This document shows, piece by piece, positions 45,676 through 54,817 of a DNA stretch of 64,000 nucleotides (its first letter is position 1; every line of letters begins with the position of its first letter). This DNA comes from Crossiella sp. SN42 (GTDB lineage Bacteria; Actinomycetota; Actinomycetes; Mycobacteriales; Pseudonocardiaceae): contig NZ_JAMHIV010000012.1 of NCBI RefSeq assembly GCF_023897065.1, positions 1 through 64,000 on the forward strand, written 5' to 3'. Under the pieces are notes generated by a model. The model did not search any database. It was given only the letters and a program-made list of their open reading frames with translations, and was not told the DNA's origin. A program made the position numbers and the translations under genes.

Positions 45676-46161
45676 TCAGCGGGCAACCGGTTCCTTGCGT
45701 GGCCGGTCCGAGGACGGCCAGACGTAGGGCAGATCGTCGGGCACGTCCGGGAAGTACGGGCGATAGTGCTCGGCAGCCTTGCGCACGAGCGCGGACTGGT
45801 GGCTGCGGTGCAGGTCGCGCTCCCCGAGCCACGGTGGGAGCTCACCCGCCTCCGCCAGTTCGGCCTGGGTGCGCACGAGTTCGAGCCCCGTCACCCGGTG
45901 CAGGTCCTGCCGGAGGGTGGACTGGCAGGTGTCCTGCCTGCCCGCCGCACACCAGACCGCGCAGATCTCCAGCCCGTAGCGGACCAGCGCCTCCTCATAG
46001 CCCGCCCACATGGCCGCGGCCGGGTGGTGGCGCCACCCGTACCCGGCCACGGTGAGCGCACGGAGCACCTGTATCGCCTCCACCCGCTGCTTGCCGAGCC
46101 GCAGCGGGTCCAGCACCGTGGCTGTCTGGTGAAAATCGGGACAGGGAAGGAAGGTCTGCAC
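45676..46161 (-). CDS. MSMEG_6728-family conserved protein
   Basis: A 161-residue protein. VQTFLPCPDF, ATVLDPLRLGKQRVEAIQVL and GYGWRHHPAAAMWAGYEEAL match the actinobacterial MSMEG_6728 family, which has a pyrimidine-dimer-glycosylase-like look (pattern 'RLGKQRVE...L' and 'HHP...MW'). Biochemical role not known to me. GTG 46161 follows AGGAGG directly and starts at the conserved QTFLP; an upstream start would add a Cys-rich out-of-family leader. Confidence 0.87.
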   Translation of the reverse strand: MQTFLPCPDFHQTATVLDPLRLGKQRVEAIQVLRALTVAGYGWRHHPAAAMWAGYEEALVRYGLEICAVWCAAGRQDTCQSTLRQDLHRVTGLELVRTQAELAEAGELPPWLGERDLHRSHQSALVRKAAEHYRPYFPDVPDDLPYVWPSSDRPRKEPVAR

Positions 46162-46393
46162 GGTCCTCCTCTCGCATCGAGCTCTACGGCAGCACGCACA
46201 CACGTGCGCACCGGTTACCCGCTCTGCCCCGGTTCACCGCGCCCACAACCCGATCGGTGTCGCCGTGCCCGCCGGAGCGGTGGGGCGGCACCGGCGAACC
46301 GGGACCGTCCCACCGTCCACTCAGGACCTGCTCGGCCGCCCGGAGCGAACCGACGCCGTCCGGCACCCGTCACTGGCCTGTCCGTGAGGCGGT

Positions 46394-48127
46394 TCAGCCC
46401 TTGGGGTGGGCGATGTAGAGCTTGAGGTTGGGGTTGCCGGGCAGGACGTCCTGCAGGTGGCGGTACTTCTTCTTGGGGCTGTGCTGGGAGTACCAGATGT
46501 GGTTGCCCTTGACGTTGGTGACCACGGCGGCGTGGTCGAGGTGGCCGTCGCCCTGGAAATCGAAGTACAGGATGTCGCCCGGCACCGCCTGGTTGAAATA
46601 GGAGCGGAAGTCCGCGCGCTTCTTCTTCCACATGTGGTTGAAGCTGTTGTGCGCGGCGTACCAGGTGAACGATCCGTAGATCGGCCTGGCGCCGGTGTAC
46701 CACCAGACGCCGTCGTTGCGGTAGAAACCGCGCTTCATCGGGAAATATCCGTGGCGCAGGGCCTGGGAGATGAAGTTCGTGCAGTCATTGCCCTTGATCT
46801 TGTAATGCGGGTTGTCCTTGAGCGCCCACGCCCGGCCGTAGGCGGCGATCCTGCCGTGGTTGACCGCGGCGGTGCTGGACATGAGCTGCGGGCCTTCGAC
46901 AAAACCGTTCTTGTCCATGGCCACCGGTTTCACGTCCGGGGTCTCCACCACCGGATCGGGCTGCCCCTCTCCCTCCAGTGGCGTGGTGGCCGAGGTCAGC
47001 GTCCAGGCGGTGCCGGAGACGGTGAAGGCGAAGGTGAAACGGCGGATGCGCTCCTCCGGCACCTGGACCTTCTCCGCGGTGCTGACCACCGCCTCCTGGT
47101 CGAGCTTCTCGTAGACGTCGGCGTGCACGGTGACCGTGCCGCCCTGGCCGGGGATGACCGCGATCTCGGACAGGTTCGTGGTGTGCGAGCCGACGAACAG
47201 GTTCTGCCGCACCAGGTGCTCGCGCTGCTTCAGGTCCGCCGGACCGTCGGCCTGCACCGCCGCCCGGATGACCTCGCGGTGCGGGCTCGCCTCCACCGCC
47301 TGCGCCGGGCTGGTCGCGCCGCCGCTGGCGAGCAGGCCGCGGGCCTTGACGTAGTCCGTGGCCATGGCGGTGAACTGGGCCGCGGGCAACGGCGTGGTGG
47401 CCGGGCGCACGGCGCCGGACACCGCTTCCGGGCCGGGGAACCAGTCGTTGTGCGCGGTGACGCTGTACCGGTACTCGAGCTCGCTGGACAGTCCGCTGAC
47501 CACGGCGTGGTCCTGGCCCGCCGGCACCACCACCTCGGCCCCGGGCGAACTGCCGCTGCCGGTCTGGTGGGCCCGCACCACGTAGTGCGTCACGGCCGCG
47601 CCGGGACCGCCGTCCGCGGCCTGCCAGGTCAGGTAGGCGCCGCCGGCGGCGGGGGTCACCACGAGCCCGTCGACCGCGCCGGGTTTCGGCGGGCTCGCGG
47701 GCAGGTCCACGCCGTCGGTGAGGTCAACCGCGATGGGGTGGAGCTCCGACCACTCCCCCTCCTGGCCGCCGGTGACGGCTCTGCTGCGCCAGGCGTATTC
47801 GTTCGTGTCGGCGAATACTCCATTCGGCACCGTCCAATTGACCCGGCCGGTCGCGTCGAAAGTGCCGGTCCCGCTCGCCAGCCGGGTGGTCTGCTCGGCG
47901 TTGTAGACCTCGAACTCGACCGACGGACGCTGGCTGCCGATCGCCTCGACCTGCACGGAAAAGGTCGGGGTCAGCGATTTGGCTGCGGTTTCGTTGATCG
48001 GATACGGGGCACTGGTGATCGATTGTGCCGAAGCGCTGGCCGCGGCGGGCGTCACCAGCAACGGCAGGCACAGCACTAAACCGGCCACACCGGCCACGGA
48101 TCTGCGGAATAAACTTCGTCTTGTCAT
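46394..48127 (-). CDS. Secreted Amidase_6-domain protein (CHAP/NlpC-like cysteine hydrolase)
   Basis: A 577-residue exported protein. Signal peptide with RRSLFRRSVAG (Sec or Tat-like) to about 33; two fibronectin-III-like beta domains (~45-130, ~145-240); a helical linker; and a C-terminal Amidase_6 domain with the Cys in KGNDCTNFISQALRHGYFPM (~455) and the His in GHLDHAAVVT (~540). Relatives cleave amide bonds in peptidoglycan. Start ATG 48127 sits at the signal peptide. The 46162-46393 gap before the next gene holds nothing. Confidence 0.88.
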   Translation of the reverse strand: MTRRSLFRRSVAGVAGLVLCLPLLVTPAAASASAQSITSAPYPINETAAKSLTPTFSVQVEAIGSQRPSVEFEVYNAEQTTRLASGTGTFDATGRVNWTVPNGVFADTNEYAWRSRAVTGGQEGEWSELHPIAVDLTDGVDLPASPPKPGAVDGLVVTPAAGGAYLTWQAADGGPGAAVTHYVVRAHQTGSGSSPGAEVVVPAGQDHAVVSGLSSELEYRYSVTAHNDWFPGPEAVSGAVRPATTPLPAAQFTAMATDYVKARGLLASGGATSPAQAVEASPHREVIRAAVQADGPADLKQREHLVRQNLFVGSHTTNLSEIAVIPGQGGTVTVHADVYEKLDQEAVVSTAEKVQVPEERIRRFTFAFTVSGTAWTLTSATTPLEGEGQPDPVVETPDVKPVAMDKNGFVEGPQLMSSTAAVNHGRIAAYGRAWALKDNPHYKIKGNDCTNFISQALRHGYFPMKRGFYRNDGVWWYTGARPIYGSFTWYAAHNSFNHMWKKKRADFRSYFNQAVPGDILYFDFQGDGHLDHAAVVTNVKGNHIWYSQHSPKKKYRHLQDVLPGNPNLKLYIAHPKG

Positions 48128-48171
48128 GGCCCGGATGCTATTGACTTCCGACTCGCACCATGGCCGGTCGT

Positions 48172-48305
48172 TCAACCCCCAGTGGCGCGATCGCGGAGGT
48201 CCTTTCCGTGTTCGGCGAACGCCGTGAAGTCCTGGCTGAACCGGTACTCGTTCTCACGCACCCAGGGCGTCGTCTCCGGGCCGGTTCGGGTCAGGCGCTC
48301 GCGCG
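48172..48305 (-). pseudogene. Unrecognised C-terminal gene fragment
   Basis: Minus-strand frame ending at TGA 48172-48174 reads ERLTRTGPETTPWVRENEYR then FSQDFTAFAEHGKDLRDRA, with about 90 percent G/C at third positions, as in true coding DNA. No usable start; it abuts the lipoprotein gene's 3' end. Family not recognised. Confidence 0.35.
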
Positions 48306-48313
48306 CGGCACGC

Positions 48314-49267
48314 TCAGAAGGGGGCGGCTTCGGCGATCCTGACCGACCGGTAGTCGCTGGCGCCGCTGGGAGTCAGTCTCAGCAGCATGGACTTGCCGAG
48401 GGTGCTCGTGTCGATCCCGACCGACCAGCGGCCCGGGGTGTCGAGCGCGCCATGGACCCTGCGGTACTCGCAGTCCCGGGTGAAGCCGCGGCGCTGGGCG
48501 TCGAAGTCGTTGCCGAACTTGTAGTACAGCTCGAACGGGACGGACAGGCCGGAGAGGGTCACCGTGCTGTCGCGGCGGACGAAGACACTGGCAAGCGGCC
48601 GGGCGGGGTCCTCACCGGCCACGGCGAAGACCACGGCGTCCAGCTTGCCGCTGTTGTTGGCGATGGTCACCGTGGTGGGGCCGCCGGGGCCGCGTTGCAG
48701 GAGCTCGCCGTTGCCGGGCCTGCGGGTCTCGAGCTCGGGCATGGCCGGTTCGGGCGGTAGCGGCCAGCCGGCGAACTGGAGGCCGGCCTTGGTGAATGCC
48801 TCGGGCAGCGGCGCGGTGGTGGGGCGGCCCAGGGTCTTGCGGGTGGCGACCTTGGCCTCGTGCAGGCTGAGCGCTTCCGGCGAGGGCACGCCGCAGGAGT
48901 TGTCGCCGGTGCCGGAGATGGGCTTGCGGAGGTCGGTGCCGAAGGAGGACAGGTCCTCGATCAGGGCCCGGTGGGGCACGGCGGCGGACTTGGGCGGCGC
49001 GAAAGCGCTGAAGGCGGTGTGCTGCTCGCCCAGCACGGCGCCGAGCCGGCCGCGGACCTGGTTGACCTGCTCCAGGGTGGCGGCCGGGTTCAGCTGCTCG
49101 GTGAGCGGGCGGATCGCCGCCACCAGGCCGTCGAGCTTCTGCTGGTAGTCCGCGACGCTCAGTTCGGGTGGGCCGGACGGCTTGGGCGGCTGTTCGGACC
49201 CACCGCAGGCGGTGGCGACCAGCAGCAGAACGCAAGCAGCGGCGGCTCGGACGAAGGAACTCCCCAT
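48314..49267 (-). CDS. Lipoprotein of unknown function
   Basis: A 317-residue exported lipoprotein: signal peptide with lipobox VATAC (Cys near residue 21) followed by a Pro/Ser linker. The helical first half (YQQKLDGLVAAIRPLTEQLN) is followed by a beta-rich C-terminal domain (VTLSGLSVPFELYYKFGNDF, two Cys). No enzyme motif is seen. Cell-envelope protein; no operon partner. Confidence 0.83.
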   Translation of the reverse strand: MGSSFVRAAAACVLLLVATACGGSEQPPKPSGPPELSVADYQQKLDGLVAAIRPLTEQLNPAATLEQVNQVRGRLGAVLGEQHTAFSAFAPPKSAAVPHRALIEDLSSFGTDLRKPISGTGDNSCGVPSPEALSLHEAKVATRKTLGRPTTAPLPEAFTKAGLQFAGWPLPPEPAMPELETRRPGNGELLQRGPGGPTTVTIANNSGKLDAVVFAVAGEDPARPLASVFVRRDSTVTLSGLSVPFELYYKFGNDFDAQRRGFTRDCEYRRVHGALDTPGRWSVGIDTSTLGKSMLLRLTPSGASDYRSVRIAEAAPF

Positions 49268-49365
49268 CCGCTCAGCCTAATGCGCTAGTGCTTTTGCCGT
49301 CATCCGGCGGTTGCGGTCCTCGCTGCCGGCTGCCGCAGGCGCGCGGGGACGCCCCAGCGGGAGTC

Positions 49366-49575
49366 TCAGTCGCCGCGGGTGACCGGATCGGAGTGGGCGT
49401 CGAGCACCGCCTCACCGTTCGCCCTTGCCCACTCGGCCAGCACGTGGATCGGCTCGACCACCGTCCACTTGTCGGCGATCAGCTCGACCGCCAGGCGCGC
49501 CGGGCAGTCGGCGAGGAAGGGACCGGACCCGCTCGTGGCGCCAAAGGTACCTGCTGGTTCCTGTCGGAAACCTAG
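49366..49575 (-). pseudogene. HxlR-family regulator with the DNA-binding region deleted
   Basis: Minus strand: FLADCPARLAVELIADKWTV runs straight into EPIHVLAEWARANGEAVLDA. In intact HxlR proteins about 60 residues (HTH and wing) separate these two blocks, so the recognition helix is gone, in frame. The family Cys (ADCPAR) is retained. Divergent from an oxidoreductase gene with the same kind of lesion. Confidence 0.7.
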
Positions 49576-49611
49576 CGTGGGGTTTGCCTGTCCGGAGCCA
49601 GTAGGAGAGTC

Positions 49612-50267
49612 ATGCGAGTCATCACCCAGCAGGAGTTCGGCGGTCCCGAGGCGCTCACCATCGTGGACGCGCCCGCGCCGCAGCCGCTGCCGACCGAGGT
49701 TCTGGTCCGGGTCAAGGCGATCGGGCTGAACCCGGTGGAGGCGCGGCTGCGCGCCGGTCAGTTCCCGTTGCTCGGCCGGCCGCCGTTCGTCCTCGGCTGG
49801 GACATCGGTGGCGTGGTCGAGCAGGCGCGGACTGGGCGGTTCCGGACCGGCGACGAGGTGTTCGGAATGCCGCTGTTCCCCAGAGCGGCCAACGCTTATG
49901 CCGAAGTCGTGGCCGCGGCGTTGCCGGTGGTCGGGCTGACGGCGTGGCAGGGCCTGGTCGACCTCGGCGGTGTGACCGCGGTCGACCTCGCCAGGGCCGT
50001 CCGCGACATCGACCTGGTGCTCGACACGATCGGCGGTGACACCCTCGAACGGTCGCTCGGCGTGCTCCGCCCCGGAGGCCACCTGGTCACGGCAGTCGGC
50101 GAGGAGGACGCGGAGCTCATCGCCGAGTTCGAGGCAGCCGGGATGCGCTTCAGCGGCATCGCGGTGGACCCGGATCCGTTGGCGCTGCGCGGTTTGGTCG
50201 CGTTGCCGACGCGCACCGGCTGCTCGACCGTGGTCACCTCCAGGGCAAGCTCGTCCTCACCGTCTGA
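49612..50267 (+). pseudogene. NADPH:quinone oxidoreductase-like (zinc-less MDR) gene with internal deletions and frameshift
   Basis: N-terminal GroES-like part is intact (MRVITQQEFGGPEALTIVDA, GLNPVEARLRAGQFP, VLGWDIGGVVEQ). A segment before VEAAALPVVGLTAWQG is shortened, and the NADPH-binding Rossmann part with its GGxGxVG motif is missing between DLGGVTAVDLA and VRDIDLVLDTIGGDT. Near 50200 the frame slips: ADAHRLLDRGHLQGKLVLTV to TGA 50265 continues in another frame after a further ~25-codon loss. The unslipped frame runs on to 50454 but is meaningless. The protein cannot bind cofactor. Confidence 0.75.
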
Positions 50268-50316
50268 TCCCGCGCTACAAGCCGGCCTCCGCGGTCAGGT
50301 CGCCGGTCGGTTCCGT

Positions 50317-51525
50317 TTACTCCATTGTGGACGGTGGGCCGAGCAGCACCGGGAACGTCCGCGGCGCGTGCACGTGCACGCTGCGCCGGAAGGTGAGCTC
50401 CTCCTCCCCCGTGGCCGCCCGGATGTGCGGGAACCGGGCGAACAGGGCGGGTAGGGCGACCTCGGCCTCCAGGCGCACCAGGGCCGCGCCCAGGCAGCGG
50501 TGCAGGCCGTGGCCGAAGGCGAGGTGGCCGGCCGGGTCGCGGTCCGGGTCGAGCCGGGTGGGGTCCGGGAAGCGGTCCGGGTCGCGGTTGGCCGCGCCGG
50601 TGGACAGGGTCACCGAGGCGCCGCGCGGGATGGTGGTGCCACCGATCTCCAGGTCCTCGGTGGCGAAGCGGACGGAGGCGTTGAGCGCCGGTGAGACCCA
50701 GCGCAGCAGTTCCTCGGTGAGGGCGGCGGCGGAGTCCGGAGTGGACAGACGGTGCCGGGCCGCCGGGTCGGCGAGCAGGGCGCGGACGCTGTTGGTGATG
50801 AACACCGCGCTGGTCTCGTGGCCCGCCATCAGCAGCAGCAGCGCCATCGCGACGATCTCGAGGTCGGAGAGGCGGTTGCCGTCCTCGGCGGCGGCGATCA
50901 GGCCGGACAGCAGCGCCTCGTCGGGCTCCCGCCGCCGGATCGCGACGAGCTCGCCCAGGTAGTCGGCCATCTTGGCGCAGACCCGCGCCAGCTCCTGCTC
51001 CGGGCACTCGTCGATCAGCACCGTCGACCAGTGCGCGAAGGTCTCGCGGTCCAGCTCGGGCACGCCGATCAGCTCGCAGATGATCTCCATCGGTAGCGGG
51101 ATCGCATAGCGCGCAACCAGATCGACCGGTTCGTCCGAGGGCAGGCCGGCCAGCAGGTCCCTGGCGAAGGTCTGCACCCTCGGGCGCAGGCCGGCCACGC
51201 GGCGGGCGGTGAACGCCTGGGTGACCAGCCTGCGCAGCCGGGTGTGCTCGGGCGGGTCGAGGGAGGTGAGCATGTGCGACATGGGCGGGGGCAGGGCGGG
51301 CGGGGCCGCGGCGCGCTCCTCGGCGGGCAGGCTGGCCCGCCGGTCCTTGGCCAGTCGCGGATCGGCCAGCCCCGCCCGGACGTCGGCGTAACGGGTGACC
51401 AGCCAGGTCGGCCCGGTCTCGAAGGTCACCTCGCGGACCGGGGTGTGCTCGCGGGCGCAGGCCAGGGCGGGGTGCGGGTCGCGCCAGTAGGACTCCAGGA
51501 AGTCCTCGCCGGTGATGCTGCTCAT
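50317..51525 (-). CDS. Cytochrome P450 (bacterial class I type)
   Basis: A 402-residue soluble P450. I-helix oxygen-activation motif AGHETS (~238), K-helix ExxR as EELLR (~280), heme-binding loop FGHGLHRCLGAALVRLE (~345, Cys ligand). The Ala/Gly-His-Glu-Thr form is canonical, so it should be catalytically competent with a ferredoxin partner from elsewhere. Starts 12 bp after the TauD-like gene on the same strand, so cotranscribed. Likely a late hydroxylation step of the adjacent terpenoid pathway (inference). CGGAGAG precedes the ATG. Confidence 0.93.
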   Translation of the reverse strand: MSSITGEDFLESYWRDPHPALACAREHTPVREVTFETGPTWLVTRYADVRAGLADPRLAKDRRASLPAEERAAAPPALPPPMSHMLTSLDPPEHTRLRRLVTQAFTARRVAGLRPRVQTFARDLLAGLPSDEPVDLVARYAIPLPMEIICELIGVPELDRETFAHWSTVLIDECPEQELARVCAKMADYLGELVAIRRREPDEALLSGLIAAAEDGNRLSDLEIVAMALLLLMAGHETSAVFITNSVRALLADPAARHRLSTPDSAAALTEELLRWVSPALNASVRFATEDLEIGGTTIPRGASVTLSTGAANRDPDRFPDPTRLDPDRDPAGHLAFGHGLHRCLGAALVRLEAEVALPALFARFPHIRAATGEEELTFRRSVHVHAPRTFPVLLGPPSTME

Positions 51526-51537
51526 CGGGCTCTCCGT

Positions 51538-52374
51538 TCAGTCCTTGACCGCGGTCGCGCTCATCCCGGTGACCTGGTGGTCCGGCCACCGTGCCCCGTC
51601 GCCCTTCGGCTCGTCGCCGAGCACCGTGACCCGGTGGCCCACCCGGCGTTCGGTGTAGTCGTTGACGGCGTAGTGCTGGGTGGCGCGGTTGTCCCACATC
51701 GCCACCGCGCCCTCGATCCACCGGTAGCGGCACACCCGTTGCGGGCTCTCCGACACGGTGAACAGGTGGGTCAGCAGGGCCGTGCTCTCCTCGGCGGTCA
51801 GCTGCGGGATGCGCTTGGTGAACATGCGGTTGACGTACAGGGAGCGCCTGCCGGTCTCCGGGTGCGTGCGGACCACCGGGTGCTCGGCCTCGCTGCGGTA
51901 GGAGCCGCCGGGCAGCTCGAAGACGTGGCGGGCGGTGAGGCCGTCGACCAGCTCCCGGATCGGCGCGGACAGCGCCTCGTAGGCCAGGTACTGGTTGCTC
52001 CACATGGTGTCCCCGCCAACCTCGGGGGAGGTGACGATCTGCAGCACCGAGGCGATCGGCGGGTTCGGCGCGAAGGTGACGTCGGTGTGCCAGACGTCGG
52101 CCTTGGCGCCCTGGTCGGAGTCGAGCACCACGATCTCCTCGTGCCCGGCCAGCTTCGGCAGGAACTTGTGCACCTCCAGCGGGCCGAACCGGCTGCCGAA
52201 GGCCTTGTGCGCCTCCGGGGTGAGCCCGGCCGCCTCGGGGAAGAACAGCACGAGGTGGTCGAGCAGCAGCTGGTGGATCTGCGCGAACAGGGCGTCGTCG
52301 ACCTCGGCGAGGGTAACGCCCCGGACTTCGGCGCCCAGCGCCCCGGTCAACGGCCGCACAGCGAGTGAACCCAT
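51538..52374 (-). CDS. TauD/TfdA-family Fe(II)/2-oxoglutarate dioxygenase
   Basis: A 278-residue dioxygenase. Iron ligands are visible as HxD in WHTDVTF (~98) and the distal His in [10 protein letters not shown] (~245), with the 2-oxoglutarate Arg in RRVGHRVT (~255). ATG 52374 is chosen because AAAGGAG lies at good distance; an ATG at 52410 has no such site and would add [12 protein letters not shown], which is the leader itself. Cotranscribed with the P450. Could hydroxylate or desaturate a pathway intermediate. Confidence 0.92.
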   Translation of the reverse strand: MGSLAVRPLTGALGAEVRGVTLAEVDDALFAQIHQLLLDHLVLFFPEAAGLTPEAHKAFGSRFGPLEVHKFLPKLAGHEEIVVLDSDQGAKADVWHTDVTFAPNPPIASVLQIVTSPEVGGDTMWSNQYLAYEALSAPIRELVDGLTARHVFELPGGSYRSEAEHPVVRTHPETGRRSLYVNRMFTKRIPQLTAEESTALLTHLFTVSESPQRVCRYRWIEGAVAMWDNRATQHYAVNDYTERRVGHRVTVLGDEPKGDGARWPDHQVTGMSATAVKD

Positions 52375-52400
52375 ACCGCGAACTCCTTTAAACGCATTCT

Positions 52401-52411
52401 TGATAACCATT
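52401..52411. promoter_or_regulatory. TGATAACCATT, half of the Zur-like box A
   Basis: This 11-mer is identical to the first 11 bases of the box at 19075-19089 and lies 27 bp before the TauD-like start. The other half is not conserved (CCGCG instead of TTCA), so a functional link is uncertain. Confidence 0.25.
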
Positions 52412-52529
52412 CCGCGATTCCCGGAATGGATTCGACAAATAGCCCCGGGACCTTGCCCGGTTCAGTTCGGAAATGCCATTCTCACGCCAGCAGTGAATTC
52501 ACCTCCGGGCCGTTCCCGAAAGGACCGCC

Positions 52530-53546
52530 GTGACCAGTGAGACCACGGACCACCAGGCAGCCACCGCCGCGCTGGCCGGGCTTGTCGACCTCGCCACGCC
52601 GTTCGCGGTGCGCACCGCCGTCGCGCTGCGCCTGCCCGAGCTCATCCGCGACGGGCACACCACCACACCCGCGCTGGCGCAGGCCTGTGCCGCCGACCCG
52701 GACGCGCTGGCCCGCCTCCTGCGCCACCTGGTCGCGGTCGGCCTGTTCGCCGAGCCCGCCCCCGGCCAGCACGCGCTGACCGCGGTGTCGCGGGCGCTGC
52801 TGGACGAGCGCAACGCGCTGCTGCGGTCCTGGCTGGACGCGGACGGCCCCGGGCTGAAGATGGACCTGGCCTACGCCGGCATGCCGCACTCGGTGCGCAC
52901 CGGGGAGTCCGGCTACGGCGTGGCGCACGGCACCGGTTTCTGGTCGGACTACCGGGCGGATGAGCGGCTGCGCCTGTTCTTCGGCGAGACGATGGCCGGT
53001 TTCGCCTGGCAGACCGGCCCGGAGGTGGCCGCCCGCGCGGACTGGGCCGGGGTGTCCAGCGTGCTGGACGTGGGCGGCGGCACCGGGGCGCTGCTGGCGG
53101 CCATCCTGGACGCGCAGCCCCACCTGACCGGGGCGGTGCTGGACCTGCCCGAGGTCCGGCCCGAGGCCGAGCAGTTCCTGGCCGGGCTCGGCGGCCGGGC
53201 GAAGTTCGTCGGTGGCAGCTTCCTGGACCCGCTGCCCACCGGCTACCAGGTGCTGGTCGTCTCCCGGGTGCTCACCGACTGGCCCGACGCGGACGCCGTG
53301 CGGATCCTGCGTCGCTGCGCCGAGGCACTGCCCGAGGGCGGGCGGGTGCTGGTGGTGGAGGTGCTGGCCGGCGCCGAGCACGCCAAGAACAACTCCTCCT
53401 TCGACCTGCAGTCGCTGACCCTGCTCGGCGGGCGCGAACGCAGCCCGGCGGACTTCGACGAGCTGGCCGCGGCCGCGGGCCTGGTGCGGACGGACCGCAC
53501 CGACGGCGACAACGGCTTGGTGGTGCTGGGGTACGGCAAGGCCTGA
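52530..53546 (+). CDS. SAM-dependent O-methyltransferase (plant OMT/DnrK-like)
   Basis: A 338-residue methyltransferase: N-terminal winged-helix dimerisation domain (~10-95, LRHLVAVGLFAEPAPGQHAL), then a Rossmann SAM domain with VLDVGGGTG (~180), acidic residue in LDLPEV (~208) and FVGGSFLDPLP (~230). Same family as aclacinomycin/carminomycin O-methyltransferases, acting on phenols or hydroxyls of natural products. GTG start. Divergent from TauD/P450 and convergent with the FAD enzyme gene, inside the putative terpenoid cluster. Confidence 0.93.
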   Translation: MTSETTDHQAATAALAGLVDLATPFAVRTAVALRLPELIRDGHTTTPALAQACAADPDALARLLRHLVAVGLFAEPAPGQHALTAVSRALLDERNALLRSWLDADGPGLKMDLAYAGMPHSVRTGESGYGVAHGTGFWSDYRADERLRLFFGETMAGFAWQTGPEVAARADWAGVSSVLDVGGGTGALLAAILDAQPHLTGAVLDLPEVRPEAEQFLAGLGGRAKFVGGSFLDPLPTGYQVLVVSRVLTDWPDADAVRILRRCAEALPEGGRVLVVEVLAGAEHAKNNSSFDLQSLTLLGGRERSPADFDELAAAAGLVRTDRTDGDNGLVVLGYGKA

Positions 53547-53548
53547 GG

Positions 53549-54817
53549 TCACCGCGCCGCCTCCCCGGCCGGTGCCGGGGCGGCGGTGCGCACCCAGTCC
53601 GGCAGCCTGCGCGCCCGAGGATCCGGCAGCAGCCGCGCCTGGTGCAGCCGGTCCAGCAGGGTCAGCTTGCGCACGCCCAGGCCGGACATGGTGTGCAGGA
53701 CCTCGTGCCGGATGCGGTCGTTGCCGCCCGTGCCCGCCAGCGCCCTGGCCCCGAGCCAGGACCGGGTGGTGATCATCCGGGCGGCGTTGTGGCTGGTCCG
53801 GCCGATGTGCGCGAGGTTGGCCCGCCGCGCGCGGTCGTAGCGGCGCAGCGCGTGGTCGACCACCTCGGGGGCCAGCGAGCCGCCCTGGCGCAGCACCGCG
53901 GCCAGTTCGTGCGCGTCGGCGATCGCGCTGTTCATGCCCTGCGCCGCCATCGGGTGCACCAGGTGACCGGTGTCGCCGGCCAGCGCCAAGCCGGGCACGA
54001 CCAGCGAGGCGGCCAGCGCGCGGCCCACCGGCAGCAGCTGCCGCTGGGCCAGCCCCGCGTGCAGGGCCCCGGCCAGGGGTGCCAGGCCGGGGCAGCCCGC
54101 CAGCACCCCGTCGGCCCACCGGCGCAGGCCGTCCTGGTCGAGTCCGCGCAGCTCGTCCGGTCCGATCTGGACGTAGAGCCGGACCCGCCTGCCGGGCAGC
54201 GGGTAGTGCAGGCGCAGCCCGCCGTCGGTGACGTAGGCGGAGAAGTCGGGCGGCACGTCCGCCTCGGCCAGCTCGAAGGCGGCCAGCCGGTGCGGGTAGT
54301 CCTGGCGCGGCGCGCTCAGCCCGGCCGCCTCCCGCAGCCGCGAGGACACGCCGTCGGCGGCCACCACCAGCGCCGCCGGGAGGTCACCGTCATCGCAGCG
54401 CACGCCGGTGATCCGGTCGCCGGCGCGCAGCGGCTCGCGGACCACCACGCCACGGCGCACCTCGACGCTGGGCGGCAGCGCGTCGGTGAGCGCCTGGAGG
54501 ATCACCGGGTAGTCGTGCGCGAGCAGCCACGGCTGTTCGGCAGGCAGCCGGTGGTAGTCCAGGACCATCCGCGGCTCACCGTCGGCGGCGCGGGCGACCA
54601 GAGTGGACAGTCGCAGCGCACCAGCCTGGTCCAGCAGCTCGGTCACGCCCCACTGCCGCAGGATCGCCAGCGAACCTGGTTGCAGCACCTCGCCTTTGGC
54701 CACCCGGGCGGGGGTCTGCCGCTTCTCCAGCACCAGGACCCGGTGCCCAAGACGGCCCAGCGCGCAGGCCGCGGCCAGCCCGGCCACCCCGGCGCCGACG
54801 ACCACGATGCGGCTCAC
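53549..54817 (-). CDS. FAD-dependent monooxygenase, terpene/squalene-epoxidase-like
   Basis: A 422-residue flavoprotein: GAGVAGLAAACALG (~8), KGEVLQPGSLAIL (~45) and GDTGHLVHPMAAQGMNSAI (~285). GExLQPGG is a feature of squalene epoxidases and bacterial terpene epoxidases, distinguishing it from aromatic hydroxylases. GTG 54817 overlaps the stop of the cyclase-like gene. Last gene of the five-gene operon; epoxidation of a prenyl chain before cyclisation is the likely role (inference). Confidence 0.9.
   Translation of the reverse strand: MSRIVVVGAGVAGLAAACALGRLGHRVLVLEKRQTPARVAKGEVLQPGSLAILRQWGVTELLDQAGALRLSTLVARAADGEPRMVLDYHRLPAEQPWLLAHDYPVILQALTDALPPSVEVRRGVVVREPLRAGDRITGVRCDDGDLPAALVVAADGVSSRLREAAGLSAPRQDYPHRLAAFELAEADVPPDFSAYVTDGGLRLHYPLPGRRVRLYVQIGPDELRGLDQDGLRRWADGVLAGCPGLAPLAGALHAGLAQRQLLPVGRALAASLVVPGLALAGDTGHLVHPMAAQGMNSAIADAHELAAVLRQGGSLAPEVVDHALRRYDRARRANLAHIGRTSHNAARMITTRSWLGARALAGTGGNDRIRHEVLHTMSGLGVRKLTLLDRLHQARLLPDPRARRLPDWVRTAAPAPAGEAAR

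Noticed and set aside
50268-50454. Continuation of the oxidoreductase frame to 50454 as coding
   Set aside because: After the frameshift the residues are meaningless, and the true family C-terminus ends at TGA 50265-50267 in another frame.
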